Below are positions 1 through 6,052 of a stretch of DNA of 6,774 nt, in pieces; position 1 is the first letter of the stretch, and each line of letters opens with the position of its first letter. This DNA is from UBA4923 sp964486135 (GTDB lineage Bacteria; Bacillota; Clostridia; Saccharofermentanales; DTU023). The notes under the pieces were generated by a model. The model had not been told where the DNA came from, ran no database searches, and was given only the letters and a program-made list of their open reading frames with translations. The position numbers and the translations under genes are program-made. The stretch covers positions 1 through 6,774 of the forward strand of contig CAZAKT010000049.1 of the NCBI GenBank assembly GCA_964486135.1. Direction: 5' to 3'.

Positions 1-7
1 GCCGTGC

Positions 8-13
8 TATATT
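8..13 (+). promoter_or_regulatory. possible -10 element for the methyltransferase gene
   Basis: TATATT at 8-13 matches the -10 consensus at five of six positions and is preceded by TGC (5-7), giving an extended -10. Transcription would start near position 20 and leave a leader of about 60 nt before the ATG at 80. The -35 region lies outside the window. The element sits in an imperfect 24-bp dyad (GCCGT at 1-5 against ACGGC at 20-24), which could be an operator or chance. Confidence 0.35.
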
Positions 14-64
14 TGTAATACGGCAGTCACTGTGAAAGCGATGGGAACGAGTTATTGTCAGCTT

Positions 65-71
65 GGGGAGG
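65..71 (+). promoter_or_regulatory. ribosome binding site deciding the methyltransferase start
   Basis: GGGGAGG at 65-71 lies 8 nt upstream of the ATG at 80-82. An upstream in-frame ATG at 32 has no comparable Shine-Dalgarno sequence, and its 16 extra codons (MKAMGTSYCQ...) look non-protein-like, so 80 is the preferred start. Confidence 0.75.
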
Positions 72-79
72 CCGGGAAC

Positions 80-754
80 ATGAGAAAAAAGGCAATCCTT
101 TATGGAGTCAGGCTTATCATCCAGCGTTGTCTGGGCCTCTTATGCTTCCTGTTGGGTTCCTGGTGGCATATGACAGACAGGGCCTGGATCTATTTTGGAA
201 GCAACTTTGCCATCGCCCTTCTCTCCGTAGCCCTCCTCTACCGGATCAATCCGGAGACCTTGGCCAGGCGGGGGGATCTGGCAACCGACTCACCCCTTTG
301 GGATAAGATCCTGCTCAGCCTGCTTTGGATCCTCTCCTTCTTTATCATCTATGGGTTGGCTGGCCTGGAAGCTGCCAAACAGCCAGCGATCGGCCCCTTG
401 TTCTGGCTGGGAATCACCCTCTATGTCCTGTCCGCTGCCATCAGCTTTGCCGCCCTTGCCGTCAACACCTACCTGGAGTCGACGGCCCGGATACAGACGG
501 ACCGGGACCAGAAGGTCGTCATGACTGGGATATACAGGGTGATCCGGCACCCGACCTACGCGGCCATCCTGCTTTGGTGTCTTGCCATCGTCCTTGTTTT
601 CCCAAGTCTTCTCCCCCTCTTGACCGCCTGCCTGGTCGCCCTGGTCACCTTGATCCGGACCTGGTTGGAGGACAGGATGTTGAGGGAAAAGCTGGAGGGC
701 TATTCAGACTACAGCCGGAAAACCAAATACCGCCTAATCCCCTATATCTGGTAA
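80..754 (+). CDS. isoprenylcysteine/phospholipid-type membrane methyltransferase
   Basis: This is an integral membrane protein of 224 aa. The C-terminal half carries the signature of the ICMT/PEMT family of SAM-dependent methyltransferases: TGIYRVIRHPTY at residues 149-160 (the family's G-x-Y-R-x-x-R-H-P-x-Y motif), then a hydrophobic helical hairpin (about 162-192) and EDRMLREKLEGYSDYSRKTK at 197-216 with RLIPYIW at the end. The E-D-R and the R-H-P residues are those that bind SAM and substrate in characterised relatives. Further hydrophobic segments lie at about 8-27, 40-54, 77-94 and 105-130. NPETLARRG at 57-65 followed by a W-D-K motif is typical of the bacterial branch. In bacteria the methyl acceptor is generally unknown (no prenylated CAAX proteins), so only the class can be stated. 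The gene stands alone, is convergent with lon and shares a terminator with it. The start at 80 is chosen from its ribosome binding site. Confidence 0.88.
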   Translation: MRKKAILYGVRLIIQRCLGLLCFLLGSWWHMTDRAWIYFGSNFAIALLSVALLYRINPETLARRGDLATDSPLWDKILLSLLWILSFFIIYGLAGLEAAKQPAIGPLFWLGITLYVLSAAISFAALAVNTYLESTARIQTDRDQKVVMTGIYRVIRHPTYAAILLWCLAIVLVFPSLLPLLTACLVALVTLIRTWLEDRMLREKLEGYSDYSRKTKYRLIPYIW

Positions 755-756
755 TG

Positions 757-788
757 AAAAACCCCCGGTCCCTGAGGCTGGGGGTTTT
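757..788. terminator. bidirectional intrinsic terminator between the methyltransferase gene and lon
   Basis: AAAAA (757-761) and CCCCC (762-766) pair with GGGGG (780-784) and TTTT (785-788); the interior GGTC/GGCT can extend the stem with G-U pairs around a CCTGA loop. The T run follows the stem on the + strand, and the A run becomes a T run on the - strand. It begins 3 nt after the methyltransferase stop and lies just downstream of the lon stop (811), so it fits both convergent genes. Confidence 0.85.
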
Positions 789-810
789 AGCTTGCCGGTC
801 TAGCTGGAAT

Positions 811-3393
811 TCAGCTTTCTGTCGATGCCTTATCCTCTTCCGGCGGATCGCACTGGCAGGGCGACTCCGGTTTGTCGATCTGAACGAGCGCCCGCTCGAG
901 GACCTCGTCCATATGGGCAACCGATATGAACTCCAGCTTTTCACGGACGGTGGCAGGGATATCCTCCACATCGCGTTCATTGTCCTTGGGTATCAGGACC
1001 ATCTTGATCCCCGCCCGGTTGGCCGCGACGGCCTTCTCCTTCAAGCCGCCTATGGCAAGGACCCGGCCCCTCAAGGTGACTTCTCCCGTCATAGCCAGGT
1101 CGTGGCGGACTGGGAGTCCCGTCAAAGCAGAAGCCAGGGCCGTGGCCAGGGTAATGCCTGCCGAGGGACCGTCCTTGGGGATGGCGCCAGCAGGTACGTG
1201 AATATGGATGTCCCTTTCCTTCATCTTGACAGGGTCAATCCCCAGGGGCGATGACCGGCTCATTATATAGGTCAAGGCGGCCTGGGCCGATTCCTTCATT
1301 ACATCGCCAAGCTGGCCGGTTAAAATCAGCTTGCCTGTTCCCGGCATGATATTGACCTCAATGGTCAGGGTATCACCGCCTGCCCAGGTCCAGGCAAGGC
1401 CGGTCGCAACCCCGACCTGGTCTTCCTTGTCGGCCCTGTCATAGAAGAAACGGGGCTTGCCCATAAGGTCCGCCAGGTTGCCCGGCGTGACCCGGAGGGT
1501 CTTTTGACTGCCTTCCGCCTCAGCAATCTCGATGGCCGCGCAACGGCAGAGCCGGGCGATCTCGCGTTCGAGCTGGCGGACGCCTGCCTCCTGGGTATAG
1601 CCCTGGATCAACTGGGCCATGGCCTTCCGCGACACCCTGAGATCCGCTCCGGTAAGGCCATGTTGCTTCCGTTCGCGCGGCAGGAGGTGCTTGACGGCGA
1701 TTTCAATCTTCTCGGCCTCCGTGTAACCGGTCACCTCGATGACCTCCATGCGGTCGTAGAGGGCATGGGGGATGGTGTCGATCGTGTTGGCCGTCGTTAT
1801 GAAGAGAACACGGGACAGGTCGTAGGGGATCTCGATGTAGTGGTCACGGAAGGAATGATTCTGTTCCGGATCGAGAACCTCGAGCAGGGCCGATGAGGGG
1901 TCACCGCGAAAATCGCTGCCCAGCTTGTCCACCTCGTCCAGGAGGATGAGGGGATTGTCTGTATCGACCTGGCGGATGGCCTGGATGATCCGGCCCGGCA
2001 TGGAGCCGACATAGGTCCGCCTGTGACCCCGGATTTCCGCCTCGTCCCGGATACCACCCAGGGACAGTCGCATATATTTTCTTCCAAGGGATTCCGCGAT
2101 GGCCTTGGCAATGGATGTCTTGCCTGTGCCAGGGGGGCCGACAAAACAGAGGATGGGCCCCTTGAGTGTTGAATCACCTGTCTTTTCAACCAGGAGTTTT
2201 CTCACCGCCAGGTATTCCATGACCCGCTGCTTGAGCTTGTCCAGGCCGTAATGGTCGCGGTCCAGAATCTTGCGGGCCCTTGTCAGGTCATGCCGCTCCT
2301 TGTCGGTCCGCCCGAAGGGCAATTCAAGGAGGGTTTCCACCCAGGTCCTTTGGGTCGCGTATTCAGGGAAATGTGAAGGCAATCGCTCCAGTCGGTCGAT
2401 TTCCTTCTCCACTTTCGGTTTGTAGTCTTCGGGTATGGATGAGGCTGTCAGCTGTTCCCGGAGGGTCCCGATCTCCTCCTCTGTATCGATATCATCACCC
2501 AACTCTTCCTGGATGACCCGGATCTGTTCACGGAGGTAATAATCCTTTTGGCTCTTCTCCAGCTGGGTCTGTACCTGGGAGGCAATCTTCTGCTCAAGTT
2601 CGGCCAGTTGGATCTCCCGGTGGAGATAGCGGAGGATCAGTTTAATCCGGTCCAGTACGGGGATGGTCTCCAGGATTTTTTGTTGCTCATCAAAACGGAT
2701 CGACAACTGTCCGGCAACCAGGTCCGCGGCATGACCGGGCTCCACCTCATGGCGGACCAGGGCAACGGACTCGGGCGCCACCCGGTCCGTGATGGCGGCA
2801 TAGCGCTGAAAAAGATCGATCATGAGCCGGACGGAGGCGTCCAGGGTCGGCGTCTTCTCAGGGGAAGCGACCAGGAGAGAATGGTAGCGGACCTCATAAT
2901 GGGTGGCATCGGCCACATAGTCGTCAATTTCGACCCGCTCCAGTCCATAGACCAGGACCTTGAAGTTGTTGTCCGGCAATTCCAGGACCTGGCGGATGAA
3001 GACCCGGGTCGCCACCCGGTGGATCTGATCCGGGGCCGGCCAAAAGGGCTCCAGGGTGGTCTGGCTTGCAAGGATCAGTTCGTGCCTGCCTGATACCGCC
3101 TGGCGCAGGGCCCGGACCGATTGCTCCCGTCCCAAATCAAAGGACAGCAGAACACCGGGATAGATCACCATCCCTCTCAGGGGGACCAGGGGCAGGACCC
3201 CACTTGTCCGCATGGAGTGACGGGCGATCCGCCGGTTGGGGCGAGGCCGTTTGGTCGATCCGTTGGGCTGCCCGTCTGTAGCCTCTTCCACTCCCGGCAA
3301 TCCCTCCGCGTTTTCGGTGTTCTCCTGTTCCGCGTCAGCGGTCAGTTCCTCCCGATCCTTTTTGTCGCGATCCTGGTCGTGACTATCTTGCAT
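811..3393 (-). CDS. lon: ATP-dependent protease Lon (LonA, endopeptidase La)
   Basis: Cytoplasmic AAA+ serine protease that degrades misfolded and selected regulatory proteins. Of the 860 residues, about 1-60 form an acidic, low-complexity extension. The Lon N domain begins at LPLVPLRGMVIYPG (67-80) and runs to about 265, followed by a coiled coil rich in Q, E and K (about 265-340). The AAA+ module has Walker A GPPGTGKT (419-426), Walker B LILLDEVDK (482-490) and the sensor region ITTANT with YDRME (546-550). The protease domain has the catalytic Ser744 in DGPSAG and Lys787 in GGLKEK, 43 residues apart as in E. coli Lon (Ser679/Lys722). All key residues are present. It is longer than the usual 770-820 aa because of the N-terminal extension and a short acidic C-terminal tail. 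The start is supported by AAGAGGA on the - strand (about 3401-3407), 7-8 nt upstream. An internal Met61 (3211-3213) has no ribosome binding site. No CIRCE or CtsR operator was recognised upstream. Confidence 0.98.
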   Translation of the reverse strand: MQDSHDQDRDKKDREELTADAEQENTENAEGLPGVEEATDGQPNGSTKRPRPNRRIARHSMRTSGVLPLVPLRGMVIYPGVLLSFDLGREQSVRALRQAVSGRHELILASQTTLEPFWPAPDQIHRVATRVFIRQVLELPDNNFKVLVYGLERVEIDDYVADATHYEVRYHSLLVASPEKTPTLDASVRLMIDLFQRYAAITDRVAPESVALVRHEVEPGHAADLVAGQLSIRFDEQQKILETIPVLDRIKLILRYLHREIQLAELEQKIASQVQTQLEKSQKDYYLREQIRVIQEELGDDIDTEEEIGTLREQLTASSIPEDYKPKVEKEIDRLERLPSHFPEYATQRTWVETLLELPFGRTDKERHDLTRARKILDRDHYGLDKLKQRVMEYLAVRKLLVEKTGDSTLKGPILCFVGPPGTGKTSIAKAIAESLGRKYMRLSLGGIRDEAEIRGHRRTYVGSMPGRIIQAIRQVDTDNPLILLDEVDKLGSDFRGDPSSALLEVLDPEQNHSFRDHYIEIPYDLSRVLFITTANTIDTIPHALYDRMEVIEVTGYTEAEKIEIAVKHLLPRERKQHGLTGADLRVSRKAMAQLIQGYTQEAGVRQLEREIARLCRCAAIEIAEAEGSQKTLRVTPGNLADLMGKPRFFYDRADKEDQVGVATGLAWTWAGGDTLTIEVNIMPGTGKLILTGQLGDVMKESAQAALTYIMSRSSPLGIDPVKMKERDIHIHVPAGAIPKDGPSAGITLATALASALTGLPVRHDLAMTGEVTLRGRVLAIGGLKEKAVAANRAGIKMVLIPKDNERDVEDIPATVREKLEFISVAHMDEVLERALVQIDKPESPCQCDPPEEDKASTES

Positions 3394-3461
3394 GTGTTTT
3401 TCCTCTTATCTATATTAATCTGGCGTGCTATTTGTTACGCGAGGTTTATCCAACCTGGAAT

Positions 3462-3497
3462 CCCTTTTGGCTCCTTGGGTGAAGATCCTCAAAAGGG
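3462..3497 (-). repeat. inverted repeat in the lon leader
   Basis: CCCTTTT (3462-3468) and AAAAGGG (3491-3497) form a perfect 7-bp stem around a 22-nt loop, about 70-100 nt upstream of the lon start codon. If lon is transcribed from the -10 box at 3537-3542, this would be a stem-loop in the 5' UTR. No T tract follows on the lon strand, so it is not a convincing terminator. Its function is unknown. Confidence 0.35.
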
Positions 3498-3536
3498 CCT
3501 GTCGTTTCCTGCTTTCGCCACGCGCCCGGTTATTTT

Positions 3537-3542
3537 ATTATA
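3537..3542 (-). promoter_or_regulatory. candidate -10 box for lon
   Basis: On the - strand this reads TATAAT, a perfect -10. A TTCACA (five of six to TTGACA) lies 15 nt upstream of it, shorter than the ideal 17, so the -35 is uncertain. It predicts a lon leader of roughly 135 nt. No better promoter was found closer to the gene. Confidence 0.4.
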
Positions 3543-3638
3543 CAAATATGGTTACAATGTGAAATGAGCTGAGATCGTCAGAGGGCAGCGGCTTCCCCTC
3601 CCTGATTGTATAGCCTGTCCCAGGATCTGTCCATTGCG

Positions 3639-3667
3639 TTGACATTGATATGATTCCTTTGTAAACT
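3639..3667 (+). promoter_or_regulatory. promoter of tRNA-Ser(UGA)
   Basis: A perfect -35 TTGACA (3639-3644) is followed, after exactly 17 nt, by TAAACT (3662-3667, four of six to TATAAT), with TG directly before it. The predicted start near 3674 is about 15 nt upstream of the tRNA, a normal leader length for RNase P processing. Confidence 0.7.
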
Positions 3668-3689
3668 GACAACGCTCCAGGGCAAATAC

Positions 3690-3780
3690 GGAGAGATGGT
3701 CGAGTTGGCTGAAGGCACCGGTCTTGAAAACCGGCGAGGATGCAAGTCCTCCGCGGGTTCGAATCCCGCTCTCTCCGCCA
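3690..3780 (+). tRNA. tRNA-Ser(UGA)
   Basis: Complete 91-nt class II tRNA. Acceptor strands GGAGAGA (3690-3696) and TCTCTCC (3770-3776) pair over all 7 bp, followed by discriminator G and a genome-encoded CCA (3778-3780). The anticodon stem CCGGT/ACCGG (3718-3722/3730-3734) encloses the loop CTTGAAA with anticodon TGA at 3725-3727, which decodes UCA and other UCN codons. The long variable arm (around CGAGGATGCAAGTCCTCCG) is diagnostic of serine tRNAs, and the T arm has GGTTCGAATCC. It is divergent from lon and has its own promoter. Confidence 0.97.
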
Positions 3781-4072
3781 AATTATCACCCAATGCCCTG
3801 CTATCACGGCATTTGCTTTTCCAAACTGCTCCATTTCAACGGGAAACTGTATTCGGGCCCACCCGATCGCAAGCTTCCCTACTGACATCTCATCATCGCG
3901 AGGGAGATGTGAGCATATATCCAGGGCATCAAGATCTTCAAGTGGCCGGGCCGCTTAGCTGTAAACAGGACAGACTATTCTGCCCTTAGGAATGGGTCTT
4001 TGGCTTAGCTCCTGCCTCCCTGCAAAATCCATCGAAAAGTCGCCAGAGCGAAACCGATGTAAGTCCGTTCGC
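3781..4072. other. intergenic region between tRNA-Ser(UGA) and the LRR gene
   Basis: No gene is supported in these 292 bases. They lie downstream of both the tRNA and the convergent LRR gene. Several dyads are visible: a weak terminator-like hairpin (3792-3820), ACATCTC/GAGATGT (3885-3910), a near-palindrome AAGTGGCC-G-GGCCGCTT (3940-3956) and AGCGAAAC/GTTCGCT (4047-4073), the last reaching the LRR stop codon. None has a strong T tract for the LRR gene. Open frames here are the tRNA read in reverse or are featureless. Confidence 0.6.
3792..3820 (+). terminator. probable terminator of tRNA-Ser(UGA)
   Basis: AATGCC (3792-3797) and GGCATT (3808-3813) form a 6-bp stem with a 10-nt loop, followed by TGCTTTT. 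It starts 11 nt after the CCA of the tRNA. The stem is short and the loop long, so this is a plausible but modest intrinsic terminator. Confidence 0.5.
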
Positions 4073-5584
4073 TTAATCGCCTTGGCTTTGTTTGCGTGTT
4101 CTCAGGTGCACGGCTGCCGCAAGCAAGGTCAGGCCGGCAAGTATCAAAACTAGGGGCAGGAAGTTGTAGGAATCGCCCACGGACACATCAATAGCCTCAT
4201 CTTCTTCATTTTCGACCACCGTCGTCGTCGGCTTGGTTTCCTCCGCGCCTAAAACCCCAATTTCAAGGTCAAAGCTTCCGACGTACTGATCCCACTCTGC
4301 AATAAACTGATGCATTCCAAGGGAAAGTGTCTCCAGGTAACTCTCTTTCAGAATGATAATTGTGCTGCCTGCTTGCACCTGGTAGTTCCCCTCATCGACC
4401 AACTCCCCGTTCCGCCTCAAACAGTTGAATCTCTCTATGTCCGGATCCTCGAAAGTGACAGTCCTATCACCGCTGCCGGTGAAAGTTTCGGGCGCCTCCT
4501 CCGCCAGTGCTTTTTCTCTCTGGGGGAGATAGTAGTAGTCCCCCGTATCCCACTCAATCACCCGTCCCGTGATATCAGCATCTTGTGGGAGCAGTGGAAA
4601 TAAATTTTTTCTGACATCCAACCAATCATAGGGAGCTGTTGCTTCAAGCTTCAGGCTGGTGAGGTAGCAATTGCTGCAATCAAGTCGTTCCAGTGCTTCC
4701 GCCCGGCTTACGTCCAGGCTATTCAGGGGATTATCACCACAGGACAAAAAACGCAAAGAGGGATGCGAACCAAGCTTCAGGCTGGTGAGGTTGCAATTGT
4801 TGCAATCAAGTTCTTCCAGAGCTTCCGCCCCGCTTACGTCCAGACTACCCAGGGAATTATTACCGCAGGACAAACGACTCAAAGAGGGATGCGAACCAAG
4901 TTTCAGGCTGGTCAGATTGCAGGAGTCACAATCAAGCTCCACAAGAACTGACATTTTGCTCACATCAAGAGAGGTAATGGCCGTACTGGACAGATTTACT
5001 TTAGTCAGTGACGCCAAAGCGCCTAGATTCAAGCTGGCGAGCTGCCTATTCCCTAGGCAGTCCAAAGTGCTAAGGTTAGACGAATCTGATAGATCGAGTG
5101 AGGTCAGGAGGTTTCCCCCATAACTAATAAAACTTGTCAGTGAGGTCAGGCCCCCGGCTTTAACCACAGCCAGTTTCGAATTGCCATGCAGATCTATATA
5201 ATTAAGTGAGGTTAAGCCTTCAAGATTGATCCCTGTAATCGAACTTTCTACGATGTAAAGTGACCCCAATGTACTTAGGCCCCTGAGGTCAATTGTTTTT
5301 GGTTTGAAAGCATTTTCGCCAAGAATGGTAATAGTACGAATACTATTGCCAGGATATTCCTCCGTCCATTGAATCCGGCTCGCCCATCCCGGGGGTGGGT
5401 CTGGCTCCTCTTTCTCCCATATTCCCCAGTCTAAATCATGGTCTTCGATCAGAGTGTTGATGATCTCGACATCACCCGCATGATATTCGCCATAAGCTTC
5501 CGCTGATACCGGGATGCCGGGCAGCAGGCAGGCAAGAAGAATAACCGACAGAATCAGCACGGAAAACCGTTTCACTCTCTCCAT
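4073..5584 (-). CDS. secreted leucine-rich-repeat surface protein with X2-like Ig domain and C-terminal membrane anchor
   Basis: The protein has 503 aa. Residues 1-28 are a signal peptide (RVKR, hydrophobic core, cleavage near VSAEA). Residues 36-75 (GDVEIINTLIEDHDLDW..., then a W-x-x-x-I-x-W segment) resemble the N-terminal cap of Firmicutes LRR proteins. Residues about 84-325 hold ten or more LRRs of about 21 residues, of the form L-x-x-L-D-x-S-x-x-x-x-L-x-x-L-x-C-x-x-N-x. Residues about 366-432 resemble the X2 (CBM_X2) Ig-like domain, with GSTIIILKESYLETL at 406-420 and G423/H425. After an acidic linker (T-rich at 452-455) comes a hydrophobic helix (474-493) and a basic tail, RTRKQ. VSVGDS before the helix resembles the T-G-D of clostridial sortase signals but lacks LPXTG. 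Likely role: cell-surface binding or adhesion; the ligand is unknown. The start has AAAGGAG (5592-5598, - strand) about 7 nt upstream. The gene is AT-richer than its neighbours and stands alone between a tRNA and a tRNA relic. Confidence 0.85.
   Translation of the reverse strand: MERVKRFSVLILSVILLACLLPGIPVSAEAYGEYHAGDVEIINTLIEDHDLDWGIWEKEEPDPPPGWASRIQWTEEYPGNSIRTITILGENAFKPKTIDLRGLSTLGSLYIVESSITGINLEGLTSLNYIDLHGNSKLAVVKAGGLTSLTSFISYGGNLLTSLDLSDSSNLSTLDCLGNRQLASLNLGALASLTKVNLSSTAITSLDVSKMSVLVELDCDSCNLTSLKLGSHPSLSRLSCGNNSLGSLDVSGAEALEELDCNNCNLTSLKLGSHPSLRFLSCGDNPLNSLDVSRAEALERLDCSNCYLTSLKLEATAPYDWLDVRKNLFPLLPQDADITGRVIEWDTGDYYYLPQREKALAEEAPETFTGSGDRTVTFEDPDIERFNCLRRNGELVDEGNYQVQAGSTIIILKESYLETLSLGMHQFIAEWDQYVGSFDLEIGVLGAEETKPTTTVVENEEDEAIDVSVGDSYNFLPLVLILAGLTLLAAAVHLRTRKQSQGD
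4645..4896. repeat. two tandem 126-bp units inside the LRR gene, with a partial third
   Basis: Units at 4645-4770 and 4771-4896 both begin CAAGCTTCAGGCTGG and end GGATGCGAAC. By hand alignment they differ at about 15 of 126 positions. A third, diverged copy starts at 4897 (CAAGTTTCAGGCTGGT) and fades within about 80 bases. Each unit encodes 42 residues, i.e. two LRRs (roughly residues 230-271 and 272-314), with eight amino-acid differences between the two. This is a clear internal duplication that extended the LRR array. Confidence 0.95.
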
Positions 5585-5670
5585 TTTCCCTCTCCTTTAA
5601 CAACAACCCCATCTAGAGACGAGGGGTTCATAGGTTTGTGATTAGGCATTAGGACGAAAGCCTTGGTTAT

Positions 5671-5699
5671 TCCTTAGCATAGGTGGGTGGAACTGTCAA
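5671..5699 (-). promoter_or_regulatory. candidate promoter of the LRR gene
   Basis: On the - strand TTGACA (5699-5694) is followed after 17 nt by TGC-TAAGGA, with the -10 hexamer at 5676-5671. The -35 is perfect; the -10 matches only weakly but carries the extended TG. It implies a leader of about 80 nt containing the AACCCC/GGGGTT hairpin (5605-5628). Confidence 0.4.
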
Positions 5700-5781
5700 T
5701 ATTGCGAGCCAACTGACGAGTCATACCGCTGGAATCTTTCGGCTTTCCATCGAACGACCAATCGCCTGCTGGCAACGGGGG

Positions 5782-5802
5782 CTTTTCACTTTGAGTCAAA
5801 AG
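5782..5802. repeat. 21-bp imperfect dyad upstream of the LRR and sodB promoters
   Basis: CTTTTCACT (5782-5790) and AGTCAAAAG (5794-5802) are complementary at eight of nine positions around TTG. The size and symmetry suit a dimeric repressor site, and it lies between the divergent LRR and sodB promoters. No family was recognised, so the regulatory role is inference. Confidence 0.3.
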
Positions 5803-5875
5803 ACGAGTGGGAGTCACGCCCAATCAAGGTCAACCACGCACCCCATCACCGTCACCGGCACCTACATTCTGAAGT

Positions 5876-5904
5876 TTGAATATTCTATAAAAATTGCCTA
5901 TAGT
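5876..5904 (+). promoter_or_regulatory. promoter driving the tRNA-like relic and probably sodB
   Basis: TTGAAT (5876-5881, four of six to TTGACA) and TATAGT (5899-5904, five of six to TATAAT) are exactly 17 nt apart in an AT-rich stretch. Transcription would start near 5911, directly at the tRNA-like sequence. No other convincing promoter was found between here and sodB, so it is the best candidate for sodB, giving a leader of about 148 nt. Confidence 0.6.
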
Positions 5905-5912
5905 CTAGAGGC

Positions 5913-5988
5913 GGAGAACAATAGGAAGGCCCAGAACAAGTCTTAAGGACTGGCAACAAGCTAGGCTTGAATCCCACTCTATCCGCCA
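5913..5988 (+). pseudogene. degenerate tRNA-Ser-like relic
   Basis: The last 20 nt (5969-5988) match the 3' end of tRNA-Ser(UGA) (3761-3780) at 18 positions, including T-arm, acceptor 3' strand, discriminator G and CCA. Upstream similarity is patchy: GGAGAA at 5913, GAAGGC at 5925-5930, and GTCTTAAGGACTGGC (5940-5954), which matches the anticodon-arm stretch 3721-3735 at 11 of 15 positions. The long variable arm is missing, the acceptor strands pair at only about four of seven positions, and the T loop is one base short (GCTTGAATCC). It cannot fold as a normal tRNA. It may be a decayed tRNA gene, or only a copied tRNA 3' end (an att-type site) with chance upstream similarity. The 3' match is solid; the full-length interpretation is less certain. 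Confidence 0.6.
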
Positions 5989-6005
5989 GGCCTTGCCCAT
6001 AGCCC

Positions 6006-6031
6006 ATCAGGCGAACCATTGCAGGCCTGAT
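6006..6031 (+). promoter_or_regulatory. hairpin in the sodB leader
   Basis: ATCAGGC (6006-6012) and GCCTGAT (6025-6031) form a perfect 7-bp stem with a 12-nt loop, ending about 15 nt before the sodB ribosome binding site. There is no T tract, so it is not an intrinsic terminator. It could stabilise the mRNA, act as an operator, or be incidental. Confidence 0.45.
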
Positions 6032-6045
6032 ATTCACCTTATTCC

Positions 6046-6052
6046 TGGAGGT
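6046..6052 (+). promoter_or_regulatory. ribosome binding site deciding the sodB start
   Basis: TGGAGGT at 6046-6052 lies 6 nt upstream of the ATG at 6059. An in-frame ATG-less extension reaches 5993, but it contains the leader hairpin and the ribosome binding site and has no SodB similarity, so 6059 is the start. Confidence 0.85.

Larger units (their letters stand above)
5585..5875. other. intergenic region between the divergent LRR and sodB units
   Basis: No coding gene is supported. The left part holds the LRR ribosome binding site, a small inverted repeat AACCCC/GGGGTT (5605-5628) and a candidate LRR promoter. A dyad CTTTTCACT-TTG-AGTCAAAAG (5782-5802, one mismatch) could be an operator. 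The + frame from a GTG at 5683 to 5946 has no ribosome binding site and no recognisable protein features. Confidence 0.55.

Noticed and set aside
325..1254. 309-aa open frame on the + strand
   Set aside because: It overlaps the methyltransferase gene, the terminator and the 3' end of lon; its Pro/Arg/Gly-rich translation is typical of a shadow frame of GC-rich genes.
3538..3888. Two overlapping open frames on the - strand (116 and 71 aa) over tRNA-Ser(UGA)
   Set aside because: They contain AERAGFEPAEDLHPRR..., the well-known spurious product of a serine tRNA gene read in reverse. The tRNA is certain and nothing else supports a protein.
3940..3956. Near-palindrome AAGTGGCC-G-GGCCGCTT considered as a terminator or insertion-sequence end
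   Set aside because: The loop would be a single base, no T tract follows, and no partner copy was seen elsewhere in the window.
4047..4073. Inverted repeat at the LRR stop codon considered as the LRR terminator
   Set aside because: The stem is about six pairs with a bulge, the loop is long and no T run follows directly on the - strand.
4645..4980. Regular repeats considered as a CRISPR array
   Set aside because: The units are 126 bp, directly abutting, in frame and code for LRRs; there are no spacers.
5683..5946. 87-aa open frame on the + strand from a GTG
   Set aside because: No ribosome binding site, no recognisable domain, and it overlaps the sodB promoter and the tRNA relic.
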